A stretch of 64,000 bases of DNA. Origin: an uncultured Paracoccaceae bacterium (GTDB taxonomy: Bacteria > Pseudomonadota > Alphaproteobacteria > Rhodobacterales > Rhodobacteraceae). The DNA is taken from NCBI GenBank assembly GCA_947503765.1, contig CANNFA010000004.1, positions 1 to 64,000 on the forward strand, written 5' to 3'. Numbering within the stretch: the first letter of the stretch is position 1; every line of letters begins with the position of its first letter. The notes beneath the pieces were generated by a model. The model was given only the letters and a program-made list of their open reading frames with translations, did not search any database and was not told the origin of the DNA. This document shows, piece by piece, positions 35,700 through 44,284 of this stretch. A program made the position numbers and the translations under genes.

Positions 35700-36776
35700 A
35701 TGACCGATTTCCTGATCATCGGCGGCGGCATTGCCGGCGCATCCGTCGCCGCGCGGCTGTCGCATCTGGGCACGATCTGCCTGCTCGAAGCCGAGGACGC
35801 GCTTGGCTATCATGCCTCCGGCCGCTCCGCCGCGCTGTTCGAGCCGTATTACGGCGCGCCCTCCACCGTGGCGCTGAACGGGGCCAGCTTTGCCTACCTG
35901 CGGGACGCCAATGGCGGCGTGCTCAGCGACCGGGGCCTGATGCTGGTGGGCACCCGCGCCGAGGAAGAGGCCGCGCGCGCCGACATGACCACGCTGAAAT
36001 TCGAGCCGATCAGCGTGGACGAGGCACGCGCCATCGTGCCGATCCTGAACCCCGAGACGGTGCATGTCACCGGCTACCGCAAGGATGCCTGGGATATCGA
36101 CACCGACCGCCTGCTGCACGATTTCGCCCGCGAGGCGCGCGCAAACGGCACGATCCACACCAAGGCGCGGGTCAGCGCGATCCGCCGCACCGATACCGGC
36201 TGGCTGGCGGAAAGCACCGCCGGCGATTTCGAGGGACGGATCCTGGTGAACGCCGCCGGCCCCTGGGTGGATGGCATCGCGGCGATGGCCGGGGTGCGCC
36301 CGGTCGGCGCACAGCCCTACCGCCGCTCCATCGCGCAGATCCCCGCGCCCGGCGGCCATGACGTCAGCGGCTGGCCGATGATGAACGGACCGGCCGAGGC
36401 CTGGTACGCCAAGCCCGATGCCGGCAAGCTCATCGTGTCGCCCGCCGAGGAGGACCCGCAGGAGCCGCACGACGCCTGGGCCGACGACATGGTGCTGGCC
36501 GAGGGGCTGGCGCGCTACGAGGCGGCGGTGACCGAACCCGTCACCCGGCTGGACGCGAACTGGGCCGGACTGCGCACCTTCGCGCCCGACCGGCAGCTTG
36601 TGATCGGCTTCGCACCCGATACGCCGGATTTCTTCTGGCATGCCTGCCAGGGCGGCTACGGGTTCCAGACCTCTCCGGCCGCGTCGCAGCTTGCCGCCGA
36701 TCTGGTGGCGGGGCGCACGTCCGAACTGGCGCCCGACATCGTGGCGGCCCTGTCACCGTCGCGGTTCACCCGCTGA
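35700..36776 (+). CDS. FAD-dependent oxidoreductase, DAO family
   Basis: 358 residues. The FAD-binding motif is FLIIGGGIAGASVAARL at residues 4-20, followed by GYHASGRSAALFEPYYG. The later LVNAAGPWVDGIAAMAG and the C-terminal FFWHACQGGYGFQTSPAASQ are typical of the D-amino-acid/glycine oxidase group. The substrate is an amine or amino acid, which one cannot be told. A ribosome-binding site (AGCAGGAGG) lies about ten bases upstream. It is separated from the importer by a terminator, so probably has its own promoter. Confidence 0.88.
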   Translation: MTDFLIIGGGIAGASVAARLSHLGTICLLEAEDALGYHASGRSAALFEPYYGAPSTVALNGASFAYLRDANGGVLSDRGLMLVGTRAEEEAARADMTTLKFEPISVDEARAIVPILNPETVHVTGYRKDAWDIDTDRLLHDFAREARANGTIHTKARVSAIRRTDTGWLAESTAGDFEGRILVNAAGPWVDGIAAMAGVRPVGAQPYRRSIAQIPAPGGHDVSGWPMMNGPAEAWYAKPDAGKLIVSPAEEDPQEPHDAWADDMVLAEGLARYEAAVTEPVTRLDANWAGLRTFAPDRQLVIGFAPDTPDFFWHACQGGYGFQTSPAASQLAADLVAGRTSELAPDIVAALSPSRFTR

Positions 36777-36877
36777 TCCGGGGCGCATCTCGTCTTGCCG
36801 CGCGGGGCCGATTGTTGCAATCCTCGCGCGGATCGACACGAGGCGGGCCGAGGCGCCCGTCCAGCCCGGAGATTTCA

Positions 36878-37882
36878 ATGCGCGCGCTCTTTGCCCTCGT
36901 TCTTGCCCTTTCGGTTCCACTCGGCACGATGACCGCGCAGGCGGGCGACGGCGCGTCGACCGCGAACCTCAACGTGCGGTCCGGCCCCGGCGCCGGAAAT
37001 CCGCGGGTCGGCGGGCTGGAACCCGGCGACGTGGTGCAGATCCTGCGCTGCAACGCCGATGCCTGGTGCCAGATCGCCGGGGCCGGGCAGGAGGGCTGGG
37101 TCGCCTCGCGCTACCTGACGGCGGGGCCGTCCTATCCGCCGCTCGATCCGCGCTGCCGGTGGGAACTGGACGTGACGCTGGCCGACCCGCAATTCCGCGC
37201 GATCTGCCCCGCCGGGGTGGAACCGCCGCCCCCGCCGCCGCCGCCCGGCGATCTTGCCTGTTTCTATGCCGAGCCGAATTTCGGCGGCGCGCGCACCTGC
37301 CTTGAGGTGGGCGACTATCCCGCCCTGACCGGCGGGCTTGCCGGCACGATCAGCTCGCTCCAGATTTCCGGCGAGGCGCGGGTGCGGCTGTGCACCGAGC
37401 GCGATCTGGGCGGTATCTGCATGGACTGGCTGGAAAGCGCGCTGACGCTCGATCCGCGCCTCGACGATGCCGCGCAATCGGCCAAGGTCTATCTTGGCTA
37501 CCTGCCGCCGCCGCCGCCGCCGCCGCCGGTGGTGCATGCCGAGGGAACGGTGGAGGTCCCGGTGAACGGGCGCGCGAATCTCGACCGCGGCGTGGCCGGC
37601 CCGGCAGGCGCCGACCTGTGGTGGCGGCCGATGCCCGATGGCGGCGACGTGCTGGCCCCGGTCAACGGCGCGCAGGTTTCCTTGGCAGACGGGTCGGACC
37701 GCGACCTGTACGACTGCCGAACCGAGAGCTTTTCGGAGACGCCGGTTGCCATGGCCAGCCTCGAAGACGGTGCCGTTCTGTGCCTCAAGACCAATCTCGG
37801 CCGCATGGGCCGCGCCCGCATCGACGCACGGACGGGCACGGCGTTGACGCTGGACTATGTGACCTGGGCGCGCGGCCAGTAG
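36878..37882 (+). CDS. Exported SH3b / crystallin-like protein
   Basis: 334 residues. The signal peptide ends near residue 22 (LGTMTAQAG). An SH3b domain follows (ANLNVRSGPGAGNPRVGG...QEGWVASRYL). A proline run near residue 112 then precedes a beta/gamma-crystallin or I36-inhibitor-like domain (LACFYAEPNFGGARTC ... LGGICMDWLES). A second proline run precedes a C-terminal domain with little similarity known to me. Bacterial SH3b domains bind peptidoglycan, so a cell-envelope role is likely. The start was set at the ATG before the signal peptide. Confidence 0.8.
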   Translation: MRALFALVLALSVPLGTMTAQAGDGASTANLNVRSGPGAGNPRVGGLEPGDVVQILRCNADAWCQIAGAGQEGWVASRYLTAGPSYPPLDPRCRWELDVTLADPQFRAICPAGVEPPPPPPPPGDLACFYAEPNFGGARTCLEVGDYPALTGGLAGTISSLQISGEARVRLCTERDLGGICMDWLESALTLDPRLDDAAQSAKVYLGYLPPPPPPPPVVHAEGTVEVPVNGRANLDRGVAGPAGADLWWRPMPDGGDVLAPVNGAQVSLADGSDRDLYDCRTESFSETPVAMASLEDGAVLCLKTNLGRMGRARIDARTGTALTLDYVTWARGQ

Positions 37883-38023
37883 CCGCGCCTATAAGCATGT
37901 CGACCGCCGCCCGGACACCGCGAAAGACCGTGCCGCCGCCGGGTTTCCCGCCGCATCTTGCGACGGAAACCCGCCGCGCCCACGTATCATGAATATCCGT
38001 TTATGAATGTGAAAGGTCTTGCG

Positions 38024-38479
38024 ATGAAAACCCCGCCCCTCACGGCCCTGCTGCTGTCGGCAGCCCTGCCGCTGGTTCCGATGTCGGCCTTTGCCCAACA
38101 GGGCATTCCCGGTGCCCATTTCATCGTGAACTGGGATCTGGACGAAGACGGCCAGGTGACGCTGGCCGAAGCCGAACAGAAGCGCGACGATCTGTTCTAC
38201 ATGTTCGATCAGAACGACGACGGCTTTCTGGACCGGGCCGAATACGATCTGTTCGATGAAACGCGGGCGACGGACATCGCGGCGAACGAGCGCGCGCTGG
38301 GACGCGGCCCGATGAAGAACGCAATCGTCGGCCTGACCATGGAGTTCAACGATACCGACGGCGATGGGCGGGTTTCCAACGCGGAATTCATCGCAAGGAC
38401 CGCGGATTGGTTCAAGATGATGGATCTTGACGGCGACGGTGTGCTGACAACGGACGACTTCAAGCCGGGCAACCGCTGA
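38024..38479 (+). CDS. Exported EF-hand protein
   Basis: 151 residues. The signal peptide ends around MSAFAQQG. Four EF-hand loops are visible: DLDEDGQVTLAE, DQNDDGFLDRAE, DTDGDGRVSNAE and DLDGDGVLTTDD. The acidic positions 1, 3, 5 and 12 fit calcium binding (the last has D at 12). Similar periplasmic EF-hand proteins are common in Rhodobacteraceae, and the role is not known. GAAAGG precedes the start by seven or so bases; an upstream ATG at 38003 is less likely. Confidence 0.83.
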   Translation: MKTPPLTALLLSAALPLVPMSAFAQQGIPGAHFIVNWDLDEDGQVTLAEAEQKRDDLFYMFDQNDDGFLDRAEYDLFDETRATDIAANERALGRGPMKNAIVGLTMEFNDTDGDGRVSNAEFIARTADWFKMMDLDGDGVLTTDDFKPGNR

Positions 38480-38542
38480 CGCGGGACGTTTCCGGCGCTT
38501 TTGCGATGTGATCGGGTGCGGCCGTCTGTCCGCACGGCACGG

Positions 38543-38983
38543 TCACATATGCGCGCTGCTTTCGCGCCGGGCCCGGTCGGCCAGGTAGTCGCGCAGCCGG
38601 GCGCGCAGATGCGGGATGGCGCGGTCCATCTTCAGGAATTCGGCGATGCCGAACCAGCGCAGCGCCTGCCCCTCATCGCCAAGCCTTGCGCCGCGCGCCT
38701 CGGAAGGCGGCAGCTCGGCCACGAGGAACCAGCGTTTCGGCCCATCGGATGCGCGCGGGTCGGGATAAAGCCGCTGCCAGACGATGCGGCGCGGATCGAC
38801 GATCAGGCCGGTTTCCTCGCGCGCCTCGCGCAGGACGCAGTCCACCGCGCTTTCACCGCCTTCGCGGCCGCCGCCGGGCAGATCCCACAGGCCGGGATAG
38901 GGGAGGCCCGCACGCTCGTCGCGCAGCAGCGACAGGATGCGCCCGCCGCTCAGCACCGCCAGTTTCGCTCCGTTCCAGTCCAT
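38543..38983 (-). CDS. NUDIX hydrolase
   Basis: 146 residues. The Nudix box is GGREGGESAVDCVLREAREE followed by TGL, with the required G-x5-E-x7-RE-x2-EE pattern. The N-terminus LAVLSGGRILSLLRDERAG is the usual beta-strand start of MutT-like enzymes. It hydrolyses a nucleoside diphosphate linked to some other moiety. The exact substrate is unknown. It stands alone between the convergent EF-hand gene and a divergent small heme-like gene. Confidence 0.9.
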   Translation of the reverse strand: MDWNGAKLAVLSGGRILSLLRDERAGLPYPGLWDLPGGGREGGESAVDCVLREAREETGLIVDPRRIVWQRLYPDPRASDGPKRWFLVAELPPSEARGARLGDEGQALRWFGIAEFLKMDRAIPHLRARLRDYLADRARRESSAHM

Positions 38984-39045
38984 GTCCGCCCCTGCCTGCG
39001 TGATCCCCTGTCCGTCCCCTCTGCCTGTCCCACGCTCAAAAAAGT

Positions 39046-39075
39046 TTGGACAGAATGTCGCACCTGACGTAGGGT
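39046..39075 (+). promoter_or_regulatory. Candidate sigma-70-type promoter
   Basis: TTGGAC (39046-39051) and TAGGGT (39070-39075) are 18 bases apart, upstream of the small CxxCH protein gene at 39126. The -10 match is weak. Confidence 0.3.
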
Positions 39076-39125
39076 AATCCTCCTTAGTACCCGAAGCGAT
39101 TATTCACTCAAGCGGAGTTTCATCC

Positions 39126-39407
39126 ATGCTCAAGCCAATGACGCTCGCCGGCGTTTTCGCCTGCGTATTCACACTTGTCTTCACCCTCGCACCCGAGCGC
39201 GCGGCCGCCTGGCCGCAATTCGCGAACGAGACGGGGGCGGAATGTTCATTCTGCCATAACGGGCCGCCGGCCAACAAGATGTTCACCCAGCAGGGCAAGG
39301 AGTTCCAGCAATACCTGATCAACCAGGGGCGGCTGCCCGGTTGCAAGAAGGTGCCGGTCTACGACGCTGCCGGCAATTACATGGGCGAGATGGAGCAGTG
39401 CAGCTGA
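39126..39407 (+). CDS. Small exported CxxCH protein
   Basis: 93 residues. A signal peptide with a long hydrophobic core ends near residue 28 (APERAAAWP). The mature part holds C40-S-F-C43-H44, the heme-c attachment pattern, followed by GPPANKMFTQQGKEFQQYLI. Two further cysteines lie downstream (residues 72 and 92). A covalently bound single heme in the periplasm is likely, but the protein lacks a recognisable distal methionine region beyond a possible M in ANKMF. No neighbour shows a respiratory link. Confidence 0.7.
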   Translation: MLKPMTLAGVFACVFTLVFTLAPERAAAWPQFANETGAECSFCHNGPPANKMFTQQGKEFQQYLINQGRLPGCKKVPVYDAAGNYMGEMEQCS

Positions 39408-39557
39408 TCGCCTGATCACGCATCGCAGGGAGGGCCTGGTGCCCGTCCCGCAAGCCCTGCGAGCGCGCGCCTTTCGCTTTCCATGACTGGCATTCCGGCC
39501 TATCCTGCGCCTGCGGGCCGCGCGCCTGCGCTGCCCCTTTCGCCCCCGCCCGGACCA

Positions 39558-40811
39558 ATGCCCGCCCTCTGCCGCGATTGCCTGATGCGTTTCGAGACCG
39601 GCCGCCGCTGCCCGGCCTGCCGGTCGCCGCGCGTCGTCGCCCATCCCGAGCTGTTCGCGCTGTCCATCGCGCATATGGATTGCGACGCCTTCTATGCCTC
39701 GGTCGAGAAACGCGACAATCCGGATCTTGCGGGCAAGCCGCTGATCATCGGCGGCGGGCGGCGCGGCGTGGTGTCCACCGCCTGCTACATCGCGCGGATC
39801 AAGGGCGTGCGGTCTGCCATGCCGATGTTCCAGGCGCTGAAGCTGTGCCCCGAGGCGGTGGTGCTGAAGGGCCGGATGGAGGTCTACGCCGCCGTGTCGC
39901 GCGAGGTGCGCGCCCTGATGGAGGAGTTGACCCCCGCCGTCGAGCCGCTGTCGCTGGACGAGGCGTTCCTTGACCTGACCGGCACCGAGCGGCTGCACGG
40001 CGCACCGCCCGCGGTGATGCTGGCGCGGCTGACCCGGCGGATGAAGTCGGAAATCGGCATCACCGGATCCATCGGGCTGTCGCACAACAAGTTCCTGGCC
40101 AAGGTCGCGTCGGATCTCGACAAGCCGCATGGCTTTGCGGTGATCGGCGCAGCCGAGACCGAGGCGTTCCTGAAGCAGAAGCCGGTGCGCATGATCTGGG
40201 GCATCGGCCCCGCCGCGCAGGCCAGTCTGGACAGCGCGGGCATTCGCAGTTTCGCCGACCTGCGCCGCTGGGAGCGTGATGCGCTGGTCGCGCGGTTCGG
40301 GTCGATGGGCGAGCGGCTGTGGCACCTTGCGCGCGGGCGCGATGCGCGCCGGGTGATCCGCAACGCACCGGTCAAGTCGATCTCGAACGAGACGACCTTT
40401 GCCGAGGACACCGCCGATGCGGACATCCTTGACGGTCATATCTGGCGGCTGGCGGAAAAGGTCGCGGACCGCGCCAAGGCCAAGGGGCAGGCGGGACGGG
40501 TCGTCACGCTCAAGCTGAAACGTGCAAACCACCGGATCCTGACGCGGCAATCGCAATTGCCCGACGCCACGCAGATCGCCGACCGGATCTATCGCACGGC
40601 GCGCGATCTGTTCGACATCGTCGGGGATCAGGGGCCCTACCGCCTGCTGGGCGTCGGGCTGAGCCATCTGACCGGGGCGGAGACCGCCGACCGCGCGGGC
40701 GACCTGCTGGACCCGAACGCGCAGCGCCGGGCCGATGCCGAGCGTGCGACCGATGCGATCCGGGGCCGGTACGGGCCGGGGGCGATCCTCAAGGGGCGGT
40801 CGCTGCGGTAG
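39558..40811 (+). CDS. dinB: DNA polymerase IV with N-terminal cysteine motif
   Basis: 417 residues from MPALCRDCL. It is an error-prone Y-family polymerase for damaged DNA. Motifs seen are IAHMDCDAFYASVEKRD with the first catalytic aspartate, SLDEAFLDLTG with the second, and GSIGLSHNKFLAKVASDLDK. The N-terminus has CRDC and CPAC (residues 5-8 and 19-22), a zinc-ribbon-like extension seen in alphaproteobacterial Pol IV. An in-frame ATG 75 bases upstream is possible but gives a proline-rich leader. No LexA-type site (GTTC-N7-GTTC or GAAC-N7-GAAC) is seen upstream. Confidence 0.94.
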   Translation: MPALCRDCLMRFETGRRCPACRSPRVVAHPELFALSIAHMDCDAFYASVEKRDNPDLAGKPLIIGGGRRGVVSTACYIARIKGVRSAMPMFQALKLCPEAVVLKGRMEVYAAVSREVRALMEELTPAVEPLSLDEAFLDLTGTERLHGAPPAVMLARLTRRMKSEIGITGSIGLSHNKFLAKVASDLDKPHGFAVIGAAETEAFLKQKPVRMIWGIGPAAQASLDSAGIRSFADLRRWERDALVARFGSMGERLWHLARGRDARRVIRNAPVKSISNETTFAEDTADADILDGHIWRLAEKVADRAKAKGQAGRVVTLKLKRANHRILTRQSQLPDATQIADRIYRTARDLFDIVGDQGPYRLLGVGLSHLTGAETADRAGDLLDPNAQRRADAERATDAIRGRYGPGAILKGRSLR

Positions 40812-40814
40812 CGA

Positions 40815-41675
40815 TCACTCCGCCGCCAGCGGCAGATCCGCGATGCCGATCCGCGCGATCTCGGCGATGACGCCGCGCAGCAGGGTCTGGAAGGCCCGGA
40901 ACTTGCCGCTGGGCCGGACCAGCCGCTCGTTCATGTAGAGCGAGCGGTCGATTTCCACCTGCACCACATGCTGCCCGCGCGACGGGCGGCCGTAATGCTG
41001 CGCGGTATAGGCCCCGGCGAAGGGCGCGTTGCGCACCACCCGCAGCCCGGCGCCGGCAAAGGCCGCCTCGATCCGGTCGACGATGGCGGGGTCGGCGGCG
41101 GCGCCGAACCGGTCGCCCAGCACGATCTGCGGATGCGGGGTGCCGGCGGTGCCGACGCTGTCGATCGCCTCGTGCGGCATGGAATGGCAGTCGATCAGGA
41201 TCGCCTCGCCATGCAGGGCGGCGGTCTCGTCCATCAGGCCCTGAAGCCGTTCGTGATAGGGCACCCAGTGGTCGCGGATCCGCGCCCGCGCGTCGTCCAT
41301 CGTCAGCTTGCCGCGATAGATCGCACGGCCATTGGCGACGACACGCGGAATCACCCCCAGCCCCGAGGTGACACGCGGGTTGTGGGTGCCGCGCCGCACC
41401 CCATCGATCAGGGCGGGGTCAAGCTCGTCCGCGCTGCGGTTCAGGTCGATGAAGGCGCGTGGCGCACTGGCGGCCAGCAGGGGCGCTCCGACATCGGTCG
41501 CGCTGGCGAAAAGCAGGTCGACGAACGCATCCTCGGACGAGCGAATCGCCCGTTCGTCCAGAACGCTCCGGCTCAGGAAACCGCGCGGATAGTCGCGGCC
41601 GCTATGCGGCGACGCGAAGATCACCGACGTGGACCTGATTTCCGGCAGACTTAGCGTATATGGAACGCGGGTCAT
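40815..41675 (-). CDS. N-formylglutamate amidohydrolase family protein
   Basis: 286 residues from MTRVPYTLSLPEIRSTSV; an AGAGGAGAGC site precedes it. Features are FASPHSGRDYP, PRAFIDLNRSADELD and ILIDCHSMPHEA, the last holding a probable zinc ligand. It removes formate from N-formylglutamate, or acts on a related N-acyl amino acid. It lies convergent with dinB, three bases from its stop, and has no obvious histidine-degradation neighbours. Confidence 0.87.
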   Translation of the reverse strand: MTRVPYTLSLPEIRSTSVIFASPHSGRDYPRGFLSRSVLDERAIRSSEDAFVDLLFASATDVGAPLLAASAPRAFIDLNRSADELDPALIDGVRRGTHNPRVTSGLGVIPRVVANGRAIYRGKLTMDDARARIRDHWVPYHERLQGLMDETAALHGEAILIDCHSMPHEAIDSVGTAGTPHPQIVLGDRFGAAADPAIVDRIEAAFAGAGLRVVRNAPFAGAYTAQHYGRPSRGQHVVQVEIDRSLYMNERLVRPSGKFRAFQTLLRGVIAEIARIGIADLPLAAE

Positions 41676-41825
41676 GTGCTCTCCTCTTGGCGGGCAATAT
41701 AGCCGGAAAGAATGCCGCGCCAAAAGCCCTTGAACCGGAGGCGAACACCTTTTATACGCTTGCCGACCGGCGCGGGGCGACCCGCGTCTTGTTCGTTGAA
41801 CGGGACGCGGCACTTTGCGCAGCAC

Positions 41826-41900
<75 letters not shown>

Positions 41901-41961
41901 CGTCCCGCAAGGGGCACGTTTGAAACCACTGGCGCCCGGCGCCGGCAACAGGAGATGACTG

Positions 41962-42087
41962 ATGAAAGTCAGGAATTCGCTCCGCTCGCTGAAGAACCGG
42001 CACCGCGATTGCCGGGTCGTGCGCCGCAAGGGCCGCGTCTATGTGATCAACAAGACTCAGCGGCGGTTCAAGGCCCGCCAGGGCTGA
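41962..42087 (+). CDS. rpmJ: Ribosomal protein L36
   Basis: 41 residues: [20 protein letters not shown] and on to [13 protein letters not shown]. This is the longer L36 form with an added C-terminal tail. Only one cysteine (C17) remains of the zinc ribbon, so it is the zinc-free type. A ribosome-binding site (CAGGAGATG) lies about 10 bases upstream, and a terminator follows after 43 bases. It sits beside tRNA-Val. Confidence 0.93.
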   Translation: MKVRNSLRSLKNRHRDCRVVRRKGRVYVINKTQRRFKARQG

Positions 42088-42129
42088 CGCGCCAGCGGCG
42101 ACCGTGCGCGAAACGGGGCCGTGCGAAAC

Positions 42130-42156
42130 GGGCCGCCCTTCGGGGGCGGCCCTTTC
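42130..42156 (+). terminator. Rho-independent terminator
   Basis: GGGCCGCCC and GGGCGGCCC pair around a TTCGG loop and are followed by TTTCTGTTT. It ends the rpmJ transcript. The minus-strand gene at 42188 ends 32 bases beyond. Confidence 0.8.
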
Positions 42157-42187
42157 TGTTTGCGAGGCCTGCCCCCGGCATGGCGGC

Positions 42188-43828
42188 CTATTCGATGGCC
42201 GACACCAGCAGCCGCACGATGGTGTTGCGGGTGACATAGCCGGTCACCGGCATCTCGTTGGCACGCTGGAACCGGCGCAGGGCGCGGCGGGTATCGTCGT
42301 CGAACCGGCCGTCCACGACCCCCGGCCCGAGACCGAGCTTTTCAAGCTGCGCCTCCACCAGCCGTTTGCGGAATGGATCGAGGTTCAGCCCGCGCTCCTC
42401 GCGGCGCGCGGCCTCGACCACCTCGGGGGCGGTTTCGGGCGCTGACAGGTTGCGGATACGCGCGCGCGCCTCGGCGGCGAAGTTGCCGTCCGGGTACGCC
42501 TCCAGGTAGGCGCGGTAGCTTTCCAGCGTGCCCGCGCGCACCGCCTCGTCCCACGCCTCGCGCTCGCGCTGCTGCGCCTGCTCGCGGATGTCGGCCTCGA
42601 TGCGGCTGAGTTCGCGTTCGGCGCGCGCCGCGAACAGCCCGTCGGGATAGCGTTCGAGATAGGTGCGCAGTCCGTCCGCCGTTCCCGAGGCGCCGGTTTC
42701 GGCCCAATACGACCGGTCGAGGCGTTCGCGCTCGCGCCGGCGCTGTTCTGCCTCGCGGCGCAGCGCCTCGGCCCGCGCGGCGCCGTCGATCTCCAGCCGC
42801 GCGACCTGGTTCGCGGTCAGATAGCCGTTCGCGGCGGTGCCCGAATCGCGCTGCCAGGCGCGGATCGCGCTGCGGGTGTTGGGGCCGAACACCCCGTCGA
42901 TCCCGCGCGTGTCATAACCCAGCACGGTCAGGTATTCCTGCAACGCGCTGCGCTGCTGCCTGCTGAGTTCCAGCGCCTCTTCGGCGGCGCGGGCGCGGTC
43001 CTCGGGCGACAGGCTCAGCTCGTGGATGCGGGCGCGCGCCTCGCGGCGGTAACGGCCATCGGGATATTGCTCCAGATACGCCTCATAGGCGGCCACGGTG
43101 TCGGTGCGGCGGGTGCGGACCCACAGGCTCTGCTCGGTCGTCTCGGGCCGGTCGGGCGATGCGGCGGCGGGCAGGAACGCCCGGCTTGCCGGCTTGAAGC
43201 CCAGCACGCGCACGCCGTCCGGCGCGTTCGCCGCGGCCACGTCCACCGCGCGCCCCGGCACCAGCATGTCGCGCGTCAGGAAGCCGGCCAGCGGCAGCGC
43301 CCGCCCCGTGACCAGCGTGACGCCCTGCGCGATGCCGCCGTGGCGGAACCCGGCGGACAGGCGCCAGCCCATCTCGGGCGCCTCGTCGGGCAGGGCGACC
43401 GCGATCAGCGCATCGCCCGGCTTCGACGCGGCGATGTTCATCAGCGCCCCCATCCACAGCCCCTGCCGCCCGATATCGAAGCCGTGCGGCGCGTCGGCAT
43501 CGGCGGTCAGCAGCCAGCTTTGCGAGCCCATGGCGGCGTAATAGCCGGCGGTGACCACCACGAAACGGTCGGCCTCGAGCAATTGCCGCGCGATCCCCGG
43601 CATCCGGCGCGACAGCGCATCGGCGTCCAGATCGCGCACCACGATGGTGCGGAACCCGGCATCCCGAAGCCGCGGCGCAAGGTCCAGCACTGCGCCGGCA
43701 TCTGGATCGGCGGGATAGTTGCGGTATTCCGTATTGGCGACGATCAGGGCGACATTCTCGGCCCAGGCGGCCGGCGCGGCCAGCAGCGCGGCGGCAAGCG
43801 CCAGGGTTCGCAGGAACAGGAGTCTCAT
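42188..43828 (-). CDS. Exported pseudo-caspase with peptidoglycan-binding domains
   Basis: 546 residues from MRLLFLRTLALAAALL. The signal peptide ends ...PAAWAENVA. A caspase-fold (peptidase C14) domain occupies about residues 23-220, with ALIVANTEYRNYPADPDAGA. The catalytic histidine (expected in a SGHG-like motif) and cysteine (expected in DACR) are missing: the places read AGYYAAMGSQSW and VALPDEAP. Two PG_binding_1 modules follow (LTVLGYDTRGIDGVFGPNTR and LGLGPGVVDGRFDDDTRRAL). Three short repeats of the type YEAYLEQYPDGRYRREARAR lie around them. It is probably a non-proteolytic envelope protein. Confidence 0.8.
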   Translation of the reverse strand: MRLLFLRTLALAAALLAAPAAWAENVALIVANTEYRNYPADPDAGAVLDLAPRLRDAGFRTIVVRDLDADALSRRMPGIARQLLEADRFVVVTAGYYAAMGSQSWLLTADADAPHGFDIGRQGLWMGALMNIAASKPGDALIAVALPDEAPEMGWRLSAGFRHGGIAQGVTLVTGRALPLAGFLTRDMLVPGRAVDVAAANAPDGVRVLGFKPASRAFLPAAASPDRPETTEQSLWVRTRRTDTVAAYEAYLEQYPDGRYRREARARIHELSLSPEDRARAAEEALELSRQQRSALQEYLTVLGYDTRGIDGVFGPNTRSAIRAWQRDSGTAANGYLTANQVARLEIDGAARAEALRREAEQRRRERERLDRSYWAETGASGTADGLRTYLERYPDGLFAARAERELSRIEADIREQAQQREREAWDEAVRAGTLESYRAYLEAYPDGNFAAEARARIRNLSAPETAPEVVEAARREERGLNLDPFRKRLVEAQLEKLGLGPGVVDGRFDDDTRRALRRFQRANEMPVTGYVTRNTIVRLLVSAIE

Positions 43829-44077
43829 CGGCAAAGCCCTTTCAAAGCAATTCTCTTTTCGCACCGGCACCAAAACCGGCCCCGGCGCGGGTCATGGCCG
43901 CATACATTCGGCACAAGCGCCGCGGGGGCAACCCGCCGCCGCAGCGCCGGGGACCGGATCGGCGCCCCTCCGCCAAGACATGGCTGCCATGCGCCCGTTT
44001 TCCAGCATTGAATGCCGCGCGCGGTCGGCCTACCTCCATGCTGCGCTGCGGCACGGACAGGCGAAAGGGGCCTCGAG

Positions 44078-44284
44078 ATGAACGCCCAGGTTGGAGTCGA
44101 CCAGATGCAGGCCCCGGACCCCCACGCGGTGCGGGGGCCGTCCGGCAACGCGATGGATGCGCGGATAAGGTTCCAGGGCGCCTTGCAGATGCTGGAGCTG
44201 GATTTCGCGGGCCTCCGGCTGAACAGCGCCGCCGAGGTGGTTGCCTTATATGACCGCGTGGCCGAGCGGATCGCCGCCCGCTAG
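44078..44284 (+). CDS. Small hypothetical protein
   Basis: 68 residues from [15 protein letters not shown]. Not recognised. The C-terminal half ([20 protein letters not shown]) is a likely amphipathic helix pair. It sits divergent from the pseudo-caspase and runs 4 bases into the 3' end of the amidohydrolase gene on the other strand. The start has only a weak GCGAAAGGGG site upstream. Moderately sure that it is a gene. Confidence 0.5.
   Translation: MNAQVGVDQMQAPDPHAVRGPSGNAMDARIRFQGALQMLELDFAGLRLNSAAEVVALYDRVAERIAAR

Noticed and set aside
31112-35773. Very long minus-strand open frame opposite the ABC importer genes
   Set aside because: It is the antisense shadow of high-GC coding DNA. The plus-strand genes have clear ABC and BMP motifs and ribosome-binding sites, and the antisense product has no recognisable domain.
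39408-39557. LexA site upstream of dinB
   Set aside because: No GTTC-N7-GTTC or GAAC-N7-GAAC is visible, so SOS control cannot be claimed.
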